Notes: generated by a model from the letters alone, not told the origin. A stretch of 64,000 nucleotides of DNA from Platanthera guangdongensis (GCA_039583875.1 CM077166.1:92192564-92256563), one strand, 5' to 3'; numbered from the stretch's first letter, positions 1 to 10,817 are shown. Numbers and translations: made by a program.

Positions 1-870
1 TGGCTCGCACAAAAATTAGAAATTGACGGCTGATATATTACTTGGCATTAACTGTACAAAGAACTTGAATAGGCACCTTAAACTGTGTCAAGATCTCATT
101 ATAAAAGGTGGTAAACACAATGTAAAGTTCAGAACGATTTTTCAAGAGATACAACCAAGTACACCTGGAGAAATCATCAATGAAAGTAATAAAGTATAAG
201 CTACCTCTACCAATAGTGGCAGTAAGCGCAGTACCCCAGATGTCAGAATAAACGAGTTCGAAAAGACGCGAAGAACTACATACCGTTTGTACTGAGAAAG
301 AAGAGAGAGATGTTTGCCAAGCTGACATGCTTCACAATTCAAAGGGGAATCATCTTGATGAAGATCTAAAAGAAGTTGGTGGATGGGGAGAGCAGGAGGG
401 TGGCCAAGATGATGATGTCATTGCTGAAGGGAAGAAGAAGAAGAAGAAAGTGCAACGACATTGTCAAGAAATAAGAGGACACCACTCGCAGTCCCAATAG
501 CAATTGTAGCCTTAGAGGCAGAATCCTAGAAAGAATAAGTAGTGGAAGTAAAAGTAACCTTGCATTGCAACTGTGCGCAAAAAGCATGAACATGCAGTAA
601 ATTGCACAGAAAAGTGGGAACATAAAGAGTGTTTTCAAGCTGCAAAGATGAATCGATGTGAACAGTACCTACACCATGCATAGGAGTTGAAGTACCATTG
701 GCAATAACCACAAGAGATGCCCATTTCTGGTTATTCAAACATGAGAACAAACGAGAATTGTCTGTCATGTGACAAGTGGAACCATAGTCAATAAGCCACT
801 TATTGGAAGAGGCCACAAGAGCACAAGCTGTAGAGGAGACAATAGAAACTGTCCTCATGGGGACAGAAAC
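1..870 (-). pseudogene. Copia element G: decayed protease-integrase fragment
   Basis: Reading the minus strand from about 858 downward, a Copia protease comes first (around 650-790). Its active site reads IDYGSTCHMT, where the family has D-S/T-G, so the middle catalytic-loop residue is changed. A stop at about 526 follows, then the pre-integrase zinc-finger remnant CEACQLGKH (about 310-345) and an integrase core with SDIWG and FIDDFSR (about 150-250). The second catalytic position, normally in an RSDNAKEY-like motif, reads VNAK followed by a stop near 38, so the Asp is lost. The piece is cut by the window's left edge, so RT and RNase H are not seen. Identification as Ty1/Copia rests on domain order (protease, integrase before RT) and the motifs. 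The frame is broken at least twice. It is non-functional. Confidence 0.85.
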
Positions 871-1486
871 TGGAAAGAGGAATTTCTAACTGCACGGTTA
901 GAAACAAGCCAAAAAAGAATAGGCCGACAAACAAGTCGCAGAAAGATAGCGACCAAGAAAAGAAGACCGGCAGAGACTCATATCACACAGTTTGAGTAAG
1001 AATCCAAAATAACAGGTAGCAGAAAGAAGAGAGCCCACACGACTAGAGAAAACAACCCGCGCTAGAATAGAAGAGAAAACGAGAGGAAGAGACCGCGTGA
1101 GTAGAGAAAACAACCCGCACGAGAAGAGACAAGCTGCAGGAAGAAATAACGCAAAAGCCGCACAAACAAGCAGCCCCAAGCAGGAGAGAGCAAGGAAGAG
1201 AGGCTAGCAAGGAAGGCGGCACAAAAAAAAACAAGCCGCAAAGCAAACCGCGCAAATAGAATAATTCGCAAGGCAAACTGCGCGAACAGAACAAGCCGTA
1301 AGGCAAACCGCGCGAACAGAACAAACCGGAAGGCAAACTGCTCGAACAGAATAAGTGGCAACGGAACAACGACAACCAATGGATGGCAGGGCGGGAAGAA
1401 AACCAGAAGAAGTTTGAAAGAAACAGGTCGAAGCGGTTAGACAAACAAACTGCTATCTAAATGGAGCAAAGGATCACATGGCTCTG
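871..1486 (-). mobile_element. Copia element G leader/gag interval, no recognisable gag
   Basis: This stretch lies between the protease remnant and the putative 5' LTR, where Copia gag is expected. It is only about 0.6 kb, shorter than a normal gag of around 1 kb, and is strongly A/G-rich on the plus strand. No UBN2-type gag or zinc knuckle is readable in any frame. It contains a 30-bp tandem repeat at 1231-1350. The long minus-strand reading frame here encodes a repetitive Leu/Cys/Ser-rich string and is more likely a by-product of the repeats than a real protein. Confidence 0.5.
1231..1350. repeat. 30-bp tandem repeat, four units
   Basis: Four consecutive 30-bp units start at 1231, 1261, 1291 and 1321. 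All follow the pattern A-rich, CCG, AAGGCAAAC, then GCGCGAACAGA or a close variant. Because 30 is divisible by three, the array reads as a repeated decapeptide in every frame, so the open frames across it are not evidence of coding. It lies inside the gag interval of Copia element G. Confidence 0.85.
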
Positions 1487-2055
1487 TGAAAAAGAGATAA
1501 ATAAAGACAAATTTTATTACTCCAAAAAGATAATTATTACATAGGTATGCTCCCTTATTTATAGAAAACAGGGGAGATAAGAGAATACAACAAACGATGT
1601 GGGACTATATACAATCTGCGCACCCTATGCGATTTGACAGCGTCAAACCGCACACTATACAAAGAACAACTGATCACCCAATGAAAACAAAGGAAAGCCG
1701 CCAGACCGCTAAGGAATACCTCCGGTGCAGGCCACCAAACCGCAGCTACGGGCAGCCTCCAGACCGCAATTGCGGGCTGCGACCATACCTCAATTGCGGC
1801 TTACTATCAGACCGCTGAGCCAAACAGCCAGACCGCTGAGTGTAGCAGACCGCTGTGGAAAGATATAAAACCGTCTGGTCTCATCAATCTCTAACATATC
1901 ACTATTGTGGCTAATTACCAGACCGCTATTGCGGGTAGCTCTCAGACCGCATCTGTTAAGACATGCAACCAGACAACCAGATCGCCTGGAGAAATCGCCA
2001 TACCGCCCGATCAGCTAACCGCCTGACTAGACTACCAAATCGCCAAACTCTAACA
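1487..2055 (-). mobile_element. Putative 5' LTR of Copia element G
   Basis: On the minus strand a TG start (2055) and a CA end (1487) bound 569 bp. Inside are a TATAAATA box at 1556-1563 and an AATAAA at 1513-1518, in promoter-then-polyA order. Just downstream on the minus strand is CAGAGCCATG, which looks like the tail of a Copia PBS (TGGTATCAGAGCC) with its first part lost. The U3 part (about 1690-2050) repeats the motif CAGACCGC at least seven times. No second LTR copy is in the window to prove the ends. Confidence 0.5.
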
Positions 2056-2190
2056 AATATTTTGTAATTAATTTTGGGGCCGTAAATGGTTATCGTGATG
2101 ATCTGAATGAGCTGAAGTTTTTTGTAAATGCTCAAGATGTTAACCAAGACACAGAGAAGAAATATTCAGTGGATTGGGTTGTCATAACCA
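2056..2190. other. Short unassigned interval
   Basis: This interval lies between the putative Copia LTR and the D-like LTR fragment. It is A/T-rich, with no motif, repeat or coding frame I can support. It may be flanking sequence of either element. Confidence 0.3.
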
Positions 2191-2590
2191 CTTAATTAAT
2201 CAATTGTTGGTGATGGTAGGATACATTGTATTCTAGGTTCTATTGTGTAAGGATGCGGTTGAAAGTCCTTGGGAGCTTCTTGGCTCGTTAGTACATAAGG
2301 ATTACATGAGTGTATGTCGATACAAGGTTGTTGAATAATCCCGAGTTGAGGATTACTTATGGCAAGTCTATAGGCTTACCGATCATCACACCGACGGAAT
2401 CTTTCTGATAGAACTTGGTCGGTTGGGCTGGGTTCTTTGGTGCTTAATTCCCAAAGACCCCTTCTATGCCAGTTGAGCCGGTTGGGTTGGGCTCTTTGGT
2501 GTTCACTTCCTGAAGACCCCTTCGGTGATGTTTAGGCCAGTTGGGTTGGGCTCTTAGTGTCTACTTCCCAAGACCCCTTCTGTGTCATAG
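2191..2590 (+). mobile_element. D-like Gypsy LTR fragment (target of element E)
   Basis: The sequence follows the same order as the middle of the D LTR (about 12840-13275): a CCCGAGTTGAGGAT block, TCACACCGACGG, then three repeats of TTGGGCTG, an arm-loop-arm, and AGACCCCTTC. It is clearly divergent from D. It stops exactly where element E begins, after CATAG; D reads CCATAGTACGCAGG at the matching place. The repeated units form short hairpins whose arms differ from those of D but still pair, for example TCTTTGG with CCAAAGA. Confidence 0.7.
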
Positions 2591-3851
2591 TGTAACACCC
2601 CATATCCATCACATAGCATATAGCAGTAGGTCCGGCCGGGGCCCGATGCCAAATTCCACAGACAGACCGAAGGGTTACACAATGAAACCATCCTTCCAAT
2701 AACCAACGTCCTACACAGAGCACATTCTAGCGGAATCATTTTAAATGTTGCAAAATAAGAACCCAGCCACAGCATGAATGTCCACTAACAATAACCCAAA
2801 AGGAATAAACATACAAAATAAACAAAGTACTTGGCCATATGGCCTTACAAGAGTTTGCTTTAAACAAATAGTGTCTTACAAACATCGGCACGCAGGCCGT
2901 TCACACATGAGAATAAAAAATAAACATTAGCAAAGGCCTTCGGGAGCCAGCTCAGCAACAAGAGCTTTTGCCCGCTATTTCTCACTAGGCTCCGCAGCAC
3001 CTGCAAGCAACAATCCACCGAAGCGATGGCAAACAAAAGCAATGGTCAGCTAAATCTGACCAAATTATAACGACTCCGCCCCTAAACTCGGGGCGACGAT
3101 GCTCCTTCCCTGAACTTTATTAGCATAGCCAAATAGTAGTGAAATTACAATTCATCACAGGCGTAGGCACGCACGACAACACACCCCGTGCTCTCAGGAC
3201 ATATTCTAGGTGAACCTAGTCAAAATCCGCGGTCTCACTACCACCCCTTGGACGGCAAATCTCGTGAGCATTATGGTCTTTCCGGCCTAAGCCTAAGACC
3301 CTCCATCTATGCCAATGGCAAGTACCACGTACCTTAGGTCTCTTTAACCGAATGATATAGAGCGGGTACAGTTCTGCCTAACCCGTTGCTCACACCGCAA
3401 CATTAATTTAAGATATATGAGCGGGTTAAGCTTCCCCGAGTCCCAATTTGATCACACACTTTACATAATCCAGTTATGTGCAAGTTGGCTCCCAGGCCAC
3501 CAAGATGGCATAATCACGCTTCTGTCCAGTTTTCTGGGTGCACCTTGGAGTTAGTCCCCAAGGTTCCCTGTAGCAATCTATCGCGTAGAAAACCCAAAAA
3601 ACAACCATCAGCATGGAGTCTTCTCCGGCCATTCATGCAATGAAACATCACCATTCCAGACAAACTTGTCCGAGTAGGCTTCACACACCATGCCTATGTT
3701 CGTACTTCGATTCCGGACTCTACATGTAAAACAACGGCGACTGTTCATGTCTACCCGAAGGAATACCTCACACACACCGCACACTCGCGAGAGCGGGCTT
3801 CCTATGCAAAAATAAAAGAGGACTTCACATGTATAAGATGAGAATCGTTAC

Positions 3852-3875
3852 CCTTGTATTTCTCTTTGGCGTCAT
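3852..3875 (-). CDS. Candidate gag first exon in the E LTR
   Basis: ATG at 3875 opens an 8-codon exon, MTPKRNTR, ending at a GTAACG donor (3851). The same block, M-x-P-K/R-R/K-N-x-R plus donor, occurs at the matching position in all A and B LTR copies. The gag body of E lies outside the window. This being a spliced exon is inference from in-frame geometry in A and B. Confidence 0.5.
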
Positions 3876-4129
3876 GAAGATCTAGACGGATGAAAAGCAC
3901 CGTAACGACCTCCCCTCCGTAGATCTGAACTCGGCTTGCGATTTGGGGCTCCGAAGATCCACTGGCGTCCATAACTCTCCTCCTCCTTCTTCCTTGCTCT
4001 CCCCTCTCTCTAAGGTTTTTAGAAAGAGAAAACTCAAAAGGAATGAGGGTTTCAAACCCTATTCCCGGATTTAACCCAACAGGAACAGCCCTGGGCCCTT
4101 GGATCCCAAAAGAAGGAAACAAACGACCA

Positions 4130-4610
4130 TGATTCGCACTTAAAATCAATTTCCTGTGCCGAACACGGCTTTTGACACGCCCGTGTCCAAGGCCATGTGC
4201 CTTAATCGGCGCCAAAACTGTCACATCTCGACCAGGACACGGGCTCTCAACACGCCCGTGTCAAACTTTACATGCCCATTTCAATCAGTACACGCCCGTG
4301 TTGCGGGGCGTGTTCCTCCATCGACACAGGACCAAAAACAACCCGAAGAGGACACGGGTTCTTGACACGCCCGTGTTGATTTTGACACGCCCGTGTCAAC
4401 CCAAGCATGCCTAGGCTCTAGGCTGTGTTCCTCCCCCAACACAGCTCAGCTAACAGCCCGAGCAGGACACGGCCCTAGACACGCCCGTGTCTCAGGTCGT
4501 GTTCGCTGTCTCGAGTGTATTTCGTCGACCACTCGAGAAGTTCGTCGAACCCGAGCACAACACGGCCCTAGACAGGCCCGTCTCCCAGGCCGTGTGACCC
4601 TTAACAAGCA
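4130..4610 (-). repeat. U3 dyad array of the E LTR
   Basis: About ten copies of ACACG-CC-CGTGT or its half-sites (GACACGG, CCGTGTC), with interspersed TCGTCGA near 4520-4550. The array lies upstream (minus sense) of the candidate transcription start and exon 1, as in the other LTRs. It is probably promoter or enhancer sequence. Confidence 0.75.
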
Positions 4611-4664
4611 CCAAACTCGGCCCTAAATGCTACCCGTCCCTCTTTTGAGTTTTGGGGCGTTACA

Positions 4665-4680
4665 ATTCTCTCCCTCTAAA
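4665..4680 (-). promoter_or_regulatory. Polypurine tract of element E
   Basis: On the minus strand this reads TTTTTAGAGGGAGAGAAT, ending next to the TGTAAC start of the 3' LTR. This is the standard place and composition for plus-strand priming. Upstream is the GACGAAATTC motif seen in A and B. Confidence 0.75.
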
Positions 4681-6462
4681 AAGAATTTCGTCCCGAAATT
4701 ACATAAAGGAAAAGATACTCAAAACTTAAACGGTACCTGAGTGGAATAACTCTGGGTACTCCTCAAGCATGGTCTACTCTCGCTCCCATGAGAGCTCCTC
4801 TCGATCGCAGTTGTCCCAATGGACCTTGACCATCCTGATGTCTTTGTTACGCAGTTGCTTGACTTCCGATTCCTCAATGCGAACGGGTTTGACCTTCGTC
4901 GCCAACCCATTATCAACCGGTACTTGATCGACCGCAATAACTTGCGAAGGCTCTTGCACCACCTTTAGCAACACCGATATGTGGAATACGTCGTGTAGAC
5001 CACTCAGTTCTACTGATAGCTTTAATCGATAAGCTGTTTCACCAATTCGCTCCAGAACCTCAAACAGTCCAAGATACCTCGGGCTTAGCTTCTTCAAGCG
5101 CCGTACCTGTGAGACGCCTTTGAATGGCTTAATCTTCAAATACACCCAATCGCCAATAGAGAACTCAACGTTCCTATGCTTGGCATTATAATACTTAGCT
5201 TGCCGGTCTTGAGCGATTAGCAATCTTTCTCAAATAGTTCGTACCAACAAGGTTGCATCTTCCACTTCTCGCCGCTTGTACAGCTTCGACTCACCCGTTT
5301 CCAACCATGACAACAGCGTGCGACATCTCCTACCATAAAGGGCCTCGAAGGGTGCCATTTGAATGCTCGCTTGGTAGCTGTTGTTATATGCAAATTGCAC
5401 CAAGCATAGGTGATCTTCCCACTGCTTCCCGAAATCCAAGACGCACATGCGAAGCATGTCTTCCATCGTCCTGTTGACTCTCCCGGTCTGACCATCCGTC
5501 TGCGGATGAAAGGCCGTGCTGAAACTCAGCTTGGTTCTCAACATTTGTTGCACCAACCTCCAGTCATTGGACATTAACCGCCCATCTCAGTCACTCACGA
5601 TGTTGCGGGGCACACCGTGAAGTCGAACAATGTTATCCACATAACGTTTTGCCAATTTCTCCACTGAATCATCCTTCCTATTTGGAATGAAGTGTGACAC
5701 TGTCGTCAATCGATCTACGATCACCCAGATGGCGTCGTTTCCCTTCTGCGACCTTGGCAACCCATGCACAAAGTCTATTGTAATATCATCGAACTTCCAC
5801 TCCGGGATAGACAAGGACTTCAAGAAACCTCCAGGCTTCTGGCACTCCGCATTCACTAAGGCACACGTTTGACACTTTGCCACATAAAGTGCCACATCCT
5901 TCTTAAGTCCTGGACAAGTCCTGGACACGAGAACAATTTCTTCATATCACGGTACATCTTCGTGCTCCCTGGGTGAATCGAGTACTTGGTATGATGAGCC
6001 TCGTATATCAATTCCACCCGCAGTTTGCCCACATTTTGGACGCACAGACGACTGCCCTTCCATAATAATCCATCCACAACATCAAATTGGGAATTTGACC
6101 CATCCAAGCCTCAAACATGATTTGCTTCATGTGGCTATCCAAATCCAAAGCCTATCGAATCCGATCAACCAGGTCATACCGAACTTCTTTCCAGTTCAAT
6201 TGTGCTTCGACAGTAGTCTGCTTATCAACACAAGAGATCTCTAATGCATCCAACTCCCGAACCAAACACCCGTCATAAACCGACAACTAGTTGGCTTGCG
6301 CTGGGTCCGTGCGACTCAACACATCCACAACCGTATTATCTTTCCCAGGTACATAATGAATCTTGAATGTGTAGTCCCCCAGGAACTTCATCCATCTCCG
6401 TCGCCGCATGTTCAGATCCTTTTGATCCAACAAGTACTTCAGGCACTTGTGGTCGGTATAGA
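4681..6462 (-). pseudogene. Gypsy element E Pol remnant: RNase H end, integrase, chromodomain-like tail
   Basis: From high to low coordinates: the RNase H end (TDHKCLKYLLDQKDL near 6430, VPGKDN near 6345), the integrase zinc region ([17 protein letters not shown] near 5970), the integrase core ([14 protein letters not shown] near 5760, FHPQTDGQT near 5490), the GPY/F-like LSPRYLGLFEVLERIG (near 5070), and the chromodomain-like WDNCDREELSWERE (near 4790). Breaks: a tandem duplication of about 11 nt at 5913-5933 shifts the frame. Stops at 5587-5589 and 5230-5232 replace Arg seen in B (CGA>TGA), and a TAG at 4774-4776 replaces Gln. RT, protease and gag are absent because C is inserted at 6463. 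Confidence 0.9.
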
Positions 6463-6689
6463 TGCAACATCCACCAAACAACTAGACCCTAGGGTTTTGT
6501 TTTTTTCATGACTAGGTCATGACAAAACAACCAAAAGCTCAAAGGACCAAGTGAACAAGGGTCAAGGTAAAAATCACCTTGGTCTGCCTATAGCTCAGCC
6601 TCAACAATTAAACCTAAGGTTTGACCTTAGGGATACACCTTGATCCCAGGACCCTACCACAATACCCCAAACACCTTGGGAAGTCCATA

Positions 6690-7030
6690 GGGTCACTAAG
6701 GACCCACTGTGGGCAGTCAAAGTGGTTAAGTTTACCTAAGTCAATCCTAACCCTAAAGTGAGGCCAATTGGTCACCAAGGACACATTAGGGTCAACCCAA
6801 GAGTCTAGGTTGACCAAAGTCAACTCTAGCCCTAATTTGGTCAATGTACCCTTCCTAAGGGTAGGTGACCTCCAAGGTGCCAAGACAACCCTACCCAACC
6901 CTTCCTAGACCTTAAGGGAGTCCAATGAGTTACTAAGGACCCATTTTGGTCAACCCAAATGGTCATGTTGACCAAGCTCAACTCTATTCTAGTGTTAGGT
7001 CAAATTAGCCTAAATGGGCTAACCCAAGCT
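6690..7030 (+). promoter_or_regulatory. TTGAC/GTCAA (W-box-like) cluster in C LTR1
   Basis: About ten TTGAC or GTCAA cores occur in 340 bp, several as facing pairs such as GGTTGACCAAAGTCAAC. The cluster recurs in LTR2 (about 54910-55215) and in the divergent C' LTR (about 59970-60345). TTGAC is the known core bound by WRKY factors. The role here is inference. Confidence 0.5.
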
Positions 7031-7301
7031 CAACCCATTTCCTCCACTTGGGCTAACCTCATTTTTATTATTATTATGAGTTAGTGGGCTGCCAATAGGC
7101 TAGAGGAGACACTAACAATTCGGTCTTGATGACCAGGAGAGAGAAAACTCCATCTTCCCTTTAATGGAGGAGAGAGGTAGAAGAAGGAGAAGGCCATTCA
7201 TGCATGGGAAGGCCGAGGGCCACCTTTTGTGGTTGGATTCAACTCCTCTGGAGGAGAGGAGAAGTTTCCAGCCAATTCTTGGCCACTAGAAGGCAGATTC
7301 A

Positions 7302-7387
7302 CCCCCCCCCCCCCCCCCATCACCATGGCCGAGCCTAGCCATTCATGGCCATTAATGGCATTGATGCCATGACACCCCCCCCCCCCC
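7302..7387. repeat. Two poly-C tracts
   Basis: Runs of 17 C (7302-7318) and 13 C (7375-7387). The matching sites in LTR2 have 5 and 6 C. These are either replication-slippage expansions specific to this copy or sequencing/assembly length errors. Confidence 0.85.
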
Positions 7388-7509
7388 TTCCCCATCTGAT
7401 GATTTTAAAAGCTTCAGTGGGCTCCAAGGAGTCACTTTCACTCTTACCACGACGATTTAGAGCCACTTCCCTGTGTAGTTGCAGAAACTCGAGCGGCACC
7501 GCCACCACC

Positions 7510-7551
7510 ATGGCTTCCCGACGATCAATGCGTCTCCAGGCCACAAGCAAG
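7510..7551 (+). CDS. Candidate gag first exon in C LTR1
   Basis: ATG in the context CACCACCATGGC opens 14 codons (MASRRSMRLQATSK), then AAG|GTCCTC. The three C-type LTRs all keep MASRRS at the start and a basic Lys just before GTCCTC, despite clear divergence of the surrounding sequence. The acceptor before gag (TTGTAG, 23110-23111) joins in phase 0 with the gag frame. The donor has only the AG|GT core, so this exon is less certain than in A, B and D. Unspliced, the frame stops at 7588-7590. Confidence 0.4.
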
Positions 7552-7689
7552 GTCCTCCCCTTCCTCTCTCTCTCTGTGGATAGATCGTAGGGATCTTTTA
7601 GAATGAAAATCGGGCTCAATTGAGGCCGATTGAAGCTCGCGTTTTCATGATTTTTTCGTGAAAAATGAACTCTCGGGATCGCCGGAATA

Positions 7690-7775
7690 GGCCTCTCCGG
7701 CGGCTGTGCCGCCGCCTGGCGCTAGCCACCACCTCAACAGAGGTGGTGGTGGCGGTGGCCGGCCGGGGAAGTGGC
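7690..7775 (+). repeat. Two conserved hairpins downstream of C exon 1
   Basis: GGCGGC-TGT-GCCGCC, followed by CCACCACCTC-AACA-GAGGTGGTGG. Both stems recur in LTR2 (about 55880-55930) and in C' (about 61030-61090), where the first loop changes while the stem is kept. They are GC-rich islands in an otherwise A/T-rich LTR. Confidence 0.65.
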
Positions 7776-7899
7776 TGGATTGTCAGCGGTAGCGTTTGGA
7801 AGAAGCTCCAAGCGGTATGAATCGAGGCCGTCGGCTGGAGCTTGAAGATGACGGGATGCCGTCCAAGGCGCGCCAAGATTCGTGTCATATTAGACTTTA

Positions 7900-9500
7900 A
7901 ACTATAGGATATAAATTTCTGATTATTTAATTATGTCACACATTTTGTATTTTATGGTTTTATTTTTTACAAATACTTGGGAGTTATTTCATAAAATGTG
8001 GTCAACATAAAATTTGTAGCCTGGAGAGTCTAGTATACAGCAAAATTGATTTGAACCCATTTGGGTGCCTGGTTTGACAAAGGCACCCATTTTGGTGGGA
8101 CCTATTACTAGAGCTATCCTGAGATTAAAAAGGGTGCCCACTCTTCATCCCTTGTCCAAATGAGCTGAATTTTGGGCAGGGGGTCACCCTTAACCATTTT
8201 GAAGGTTTATCCAAAAATGAGAATTTTTGGAGATACGTTTGCTATATTTTTTATCTTTTATTTTATAATACTAGGGTAATTTAATTAGATGGTCTAATGA
8301 CTTCCAAACCCTCCCAAATTTTGGTGAGTGGTCCTTGGGATCTTCACAAGGCTTTGGTTAAACTTGCATCTCATATGGAGATGGTTTGAGTTGAAAACAA
8401 ACAAACCCTAGCCTTGACATAATAGGGGCATTTTGGTCAAATGGGCAATTTAGGTTTTTAGTGGCCATCTCACCTCAATAGAGGATGAAATTGGGGCCAC
8501 TGACTTGGCATGACTTCTATCACCCACTCCTTGAAAATGGGTTAGATTGGAGTGAATTTGCCTTAGGACTTAAGGTCAAACCCTAAGGAAGGACTTTTAT
8601 GCCTTGTGAAGGGAATGAGGTCAAATGACCCTAATTTAGCTTGAAATATGGTAGGGAGGATGATAGGTTACCTAAAGCCCTCTGCTAAAAATATTATGGG
8701 ATTTGGGAAAGGATAGACCCTCTAAACCCTAACCCTAGTTTAGGGCACAAAACTTGTAGAGATAAAATAGGTTACTAAAACTCATTGAACAGTGATGAAA
8801 CTTGGGTAGAGTAGTCTTAGGGTCAGTAGGAGCTTCTGAAAATTATTGTATGGTGTTTGGAAGACATTAGCCTGTACTTGTAGTTATAACCCTTGTATTG
8901 CCCCTAAGGATGATTTTGATAAAATCATGTTTAAACTAATTTACAATGTTATGAAACTTGGACAGTGAGGATTTAAGATCATACTATAGCCTTGGTAAAG
9001 TTTCTGTAATTTTTGGATAATATTTAGGGCACTTCTCTATTTATTTCCATTTATTATGTTTTTATTGAATTAATTATTTAGGGGCTTACATCTTGTTGAA
9101 GAGTTGAGAAATTTTGGATTTTATGTTCAATAGTCATATTATATTTATCATAAATAAATTTTGTGGAGGATTTACTTGTCTGGTGTTGGTACATCGTATT
9201 CAAACTTGGGGTTTTTGGATTACCAGAATAATTAAAAAAATAACCAGATAAATTAGAAAAAAAATATGAATTTCTCGATTTAGGCCAAACATATCATGAT
9301 AGAGCCCCAATAATTATTATAGGGATACTGGATGAATATTTTGAGTACTTCTTGTTTTACACGTCATATAGCTTGGGTTGGTCTGCATTTAGTAAAACTG
9401 CAGAATTTAATTTGGAATATGAATTTGGGCACATGAGTTGGGGTTAGATGTTTGCTGGTTGGATAATTAAAAATGAGTTTACCATTGGAAGATAGGATGA
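7900..9500 (+). other. A/T-rich middle of C LTR1, no gene
   Basis: About 1.6 kb without a supported coding frame. The order of blocks is the same in LTR2 (56080-57660) and, more loosely, in C' (61230-63130), so it is LTR sequence and not a host insertion. One small hairpin (GGGTGCC with GGCACCC, about 8063-8090) is shared with LTR2. Confidence 0.7.
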
Positions 9501-9534
9501 GTAGTGTGTTGGTTTGGCTAGTGTTAGGTGGTGC

Positions 9535-10400
9535 TCGTGATCGACGAAAATCGTCTTTCCCGTGGGGAGGAAGTGTCAAATACTCTAGGGTTAGATCCAG
9601 TACAACAAGTAAGTGTTTTGGGAAATTTGATAGCAACCAATAATAATAAGGGCCTTGCGAAAGGGAGCTTTGGGCGTCATCCCATCGCAGTTCCTAGTGC
9701 CTTCGAGAGCCCTTCACGGGGAATACCTTGGGCAGTCCTTAGCTAACCTAAACAGTAAGAATAAAACATTTCAAGAGCAACTAGTATAACTAGAGTTACA
9801 CATTCACACACCCCGATAGCTCGGGAGGTTGTTTCGGTTGTTTTGATTGCCATCCGGACGGTTCATTCGGTAGGTAGATGCACAGACGGATAGTCCGGGG
9901 AGCCAGTGGCTCAAAAGGTTTTGGATACAAAATAAGGTTGTGGGTCATCGGTATCGGACGGTCGTTCACACCGACATCGATATGTTGACTCGGCAGTGTG
10001 GGACACTTAGCCAAAGAAAGTCTGGTCGATATGGCCAACATTAGTATGCGGATACTCTAGGTTGTGTTCTTCTAGGTGCGTACAGGAGGGCTAGGCCTGG
10101 TAGTGTGGATACCTGCCTAGGAGTGGGAGGCCCGACCCACTGTCTCCGTTTGCCACTACGGAGGTTCCTGGGAGTGAAGCTAGCTGCCTAAATAGTGGGA
10201 ACTAAAGGTTTGTGCGCATAGAGTCGTGTGCGTAGGTTGCACTTGCATGAATCATGACATAACATATCACTACACTCATACTTGCATACAACTGACACCC
10301 CAACGTATAAATTGGTATGAGACTTTTTATACGATGGGAGACTTGCAGAAGACCCCTTAACTTATATGTTTGTATGGGCATTCATATAAGTTAAGGTTAC
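9535..10400 (+). repeat. Structured LTR block, copy in C LTR1
   Basis: A chain of short inverted repeats: GACGA-AAA-TCGTC (about 9541), GAGCC-AGT-GGCTC (about 9899), CTCCGT with ACGGAG (about 10145-10168), CGTATAAA/TTTATACG (10304-10311, 10326-10333) and CTTAACTTATATG/CATATAAGTTAAG (10356-10368, 10383-10395). The same order occurs in LTR2, in C' and in the D LTR. It lies downstream of the exon-1 donor and upstream of the PBS. Confidence 0.7.
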
Positions 10401-10817
10401 TTACTTCCTACCTTGTCTTTTTACATATGTTGCTTACTCTACTTACTTACTCTACCGGCTTTCTCTACTTGCTTACCTTACTGCATACTATTATATAACT
10501 GCTAGACTAGTTCCACTTTCACCTGCCACTTTGTACTCTCCACCTTTATAGCTTCCCTTTCCTCCTCCCCGCTCGGTGCCTAGGAGCTATAGGGGGAGGG
10601 GTAGGGGATGATAGGGCTTAGTATTTATGACTAATGGTTTTCGGACCACAACATTACAGGGGATCCGGATGGGAGACAGGGACCAGCAGCACAGGGACCA
10701 GCACCAGTGGAGTACGGTGCGCATGGAGATAGGCCAGTCTAGTACCGGAGCACCAATGACCAGCTCCGTGAGTGAGTCTTTTTATAGCTTCCACGAGAGA
10801 TTGTAGCGAGGATCTGA

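Larger units (their letters stand above)
2591..4664 (-). mobile_element. 3' LTR of Gypsy element E
   Basis: It is bounded by TGTAACACCCC at 2591 and CGTTACA ending at 4664 (2074 bp). It aligns in order with the A and B LTRs: the GGTCCGGCCGGGGCCCGA block near 2630, the ACCGAATGA block, the exon-1 block near 3860, and the array of ACACG-CC-CGTGT dyads at about 4150-4600. Orientation is minus because a purine-rich tract (reverse complement of 4665-4680) and the Pol C-terminus abut its high-coordinate end. Its 5' partner LTR is not in the window. Confidence 0.9.

Noticed and set aside
2056..2190. Host gene exon
   Set aside because: A short coding-looking stretch, but no frame, splice context or motif supports it.
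7302..7387. Poly-C tracts as a functional i-motif or G-quadruplex element
   Set aside because: LTR2 has only 5-6 C at the same sites and C' does not keep the long runs, so slippage or an assembly error is simpler.
8720..8750. AAACCCTAACCCTAG, telomere-like repeat
   Set aside because: Only about two imperfect units, present at the same place in LTR2 and C', so it is ordinary LTR sequence and not a telomeric array.
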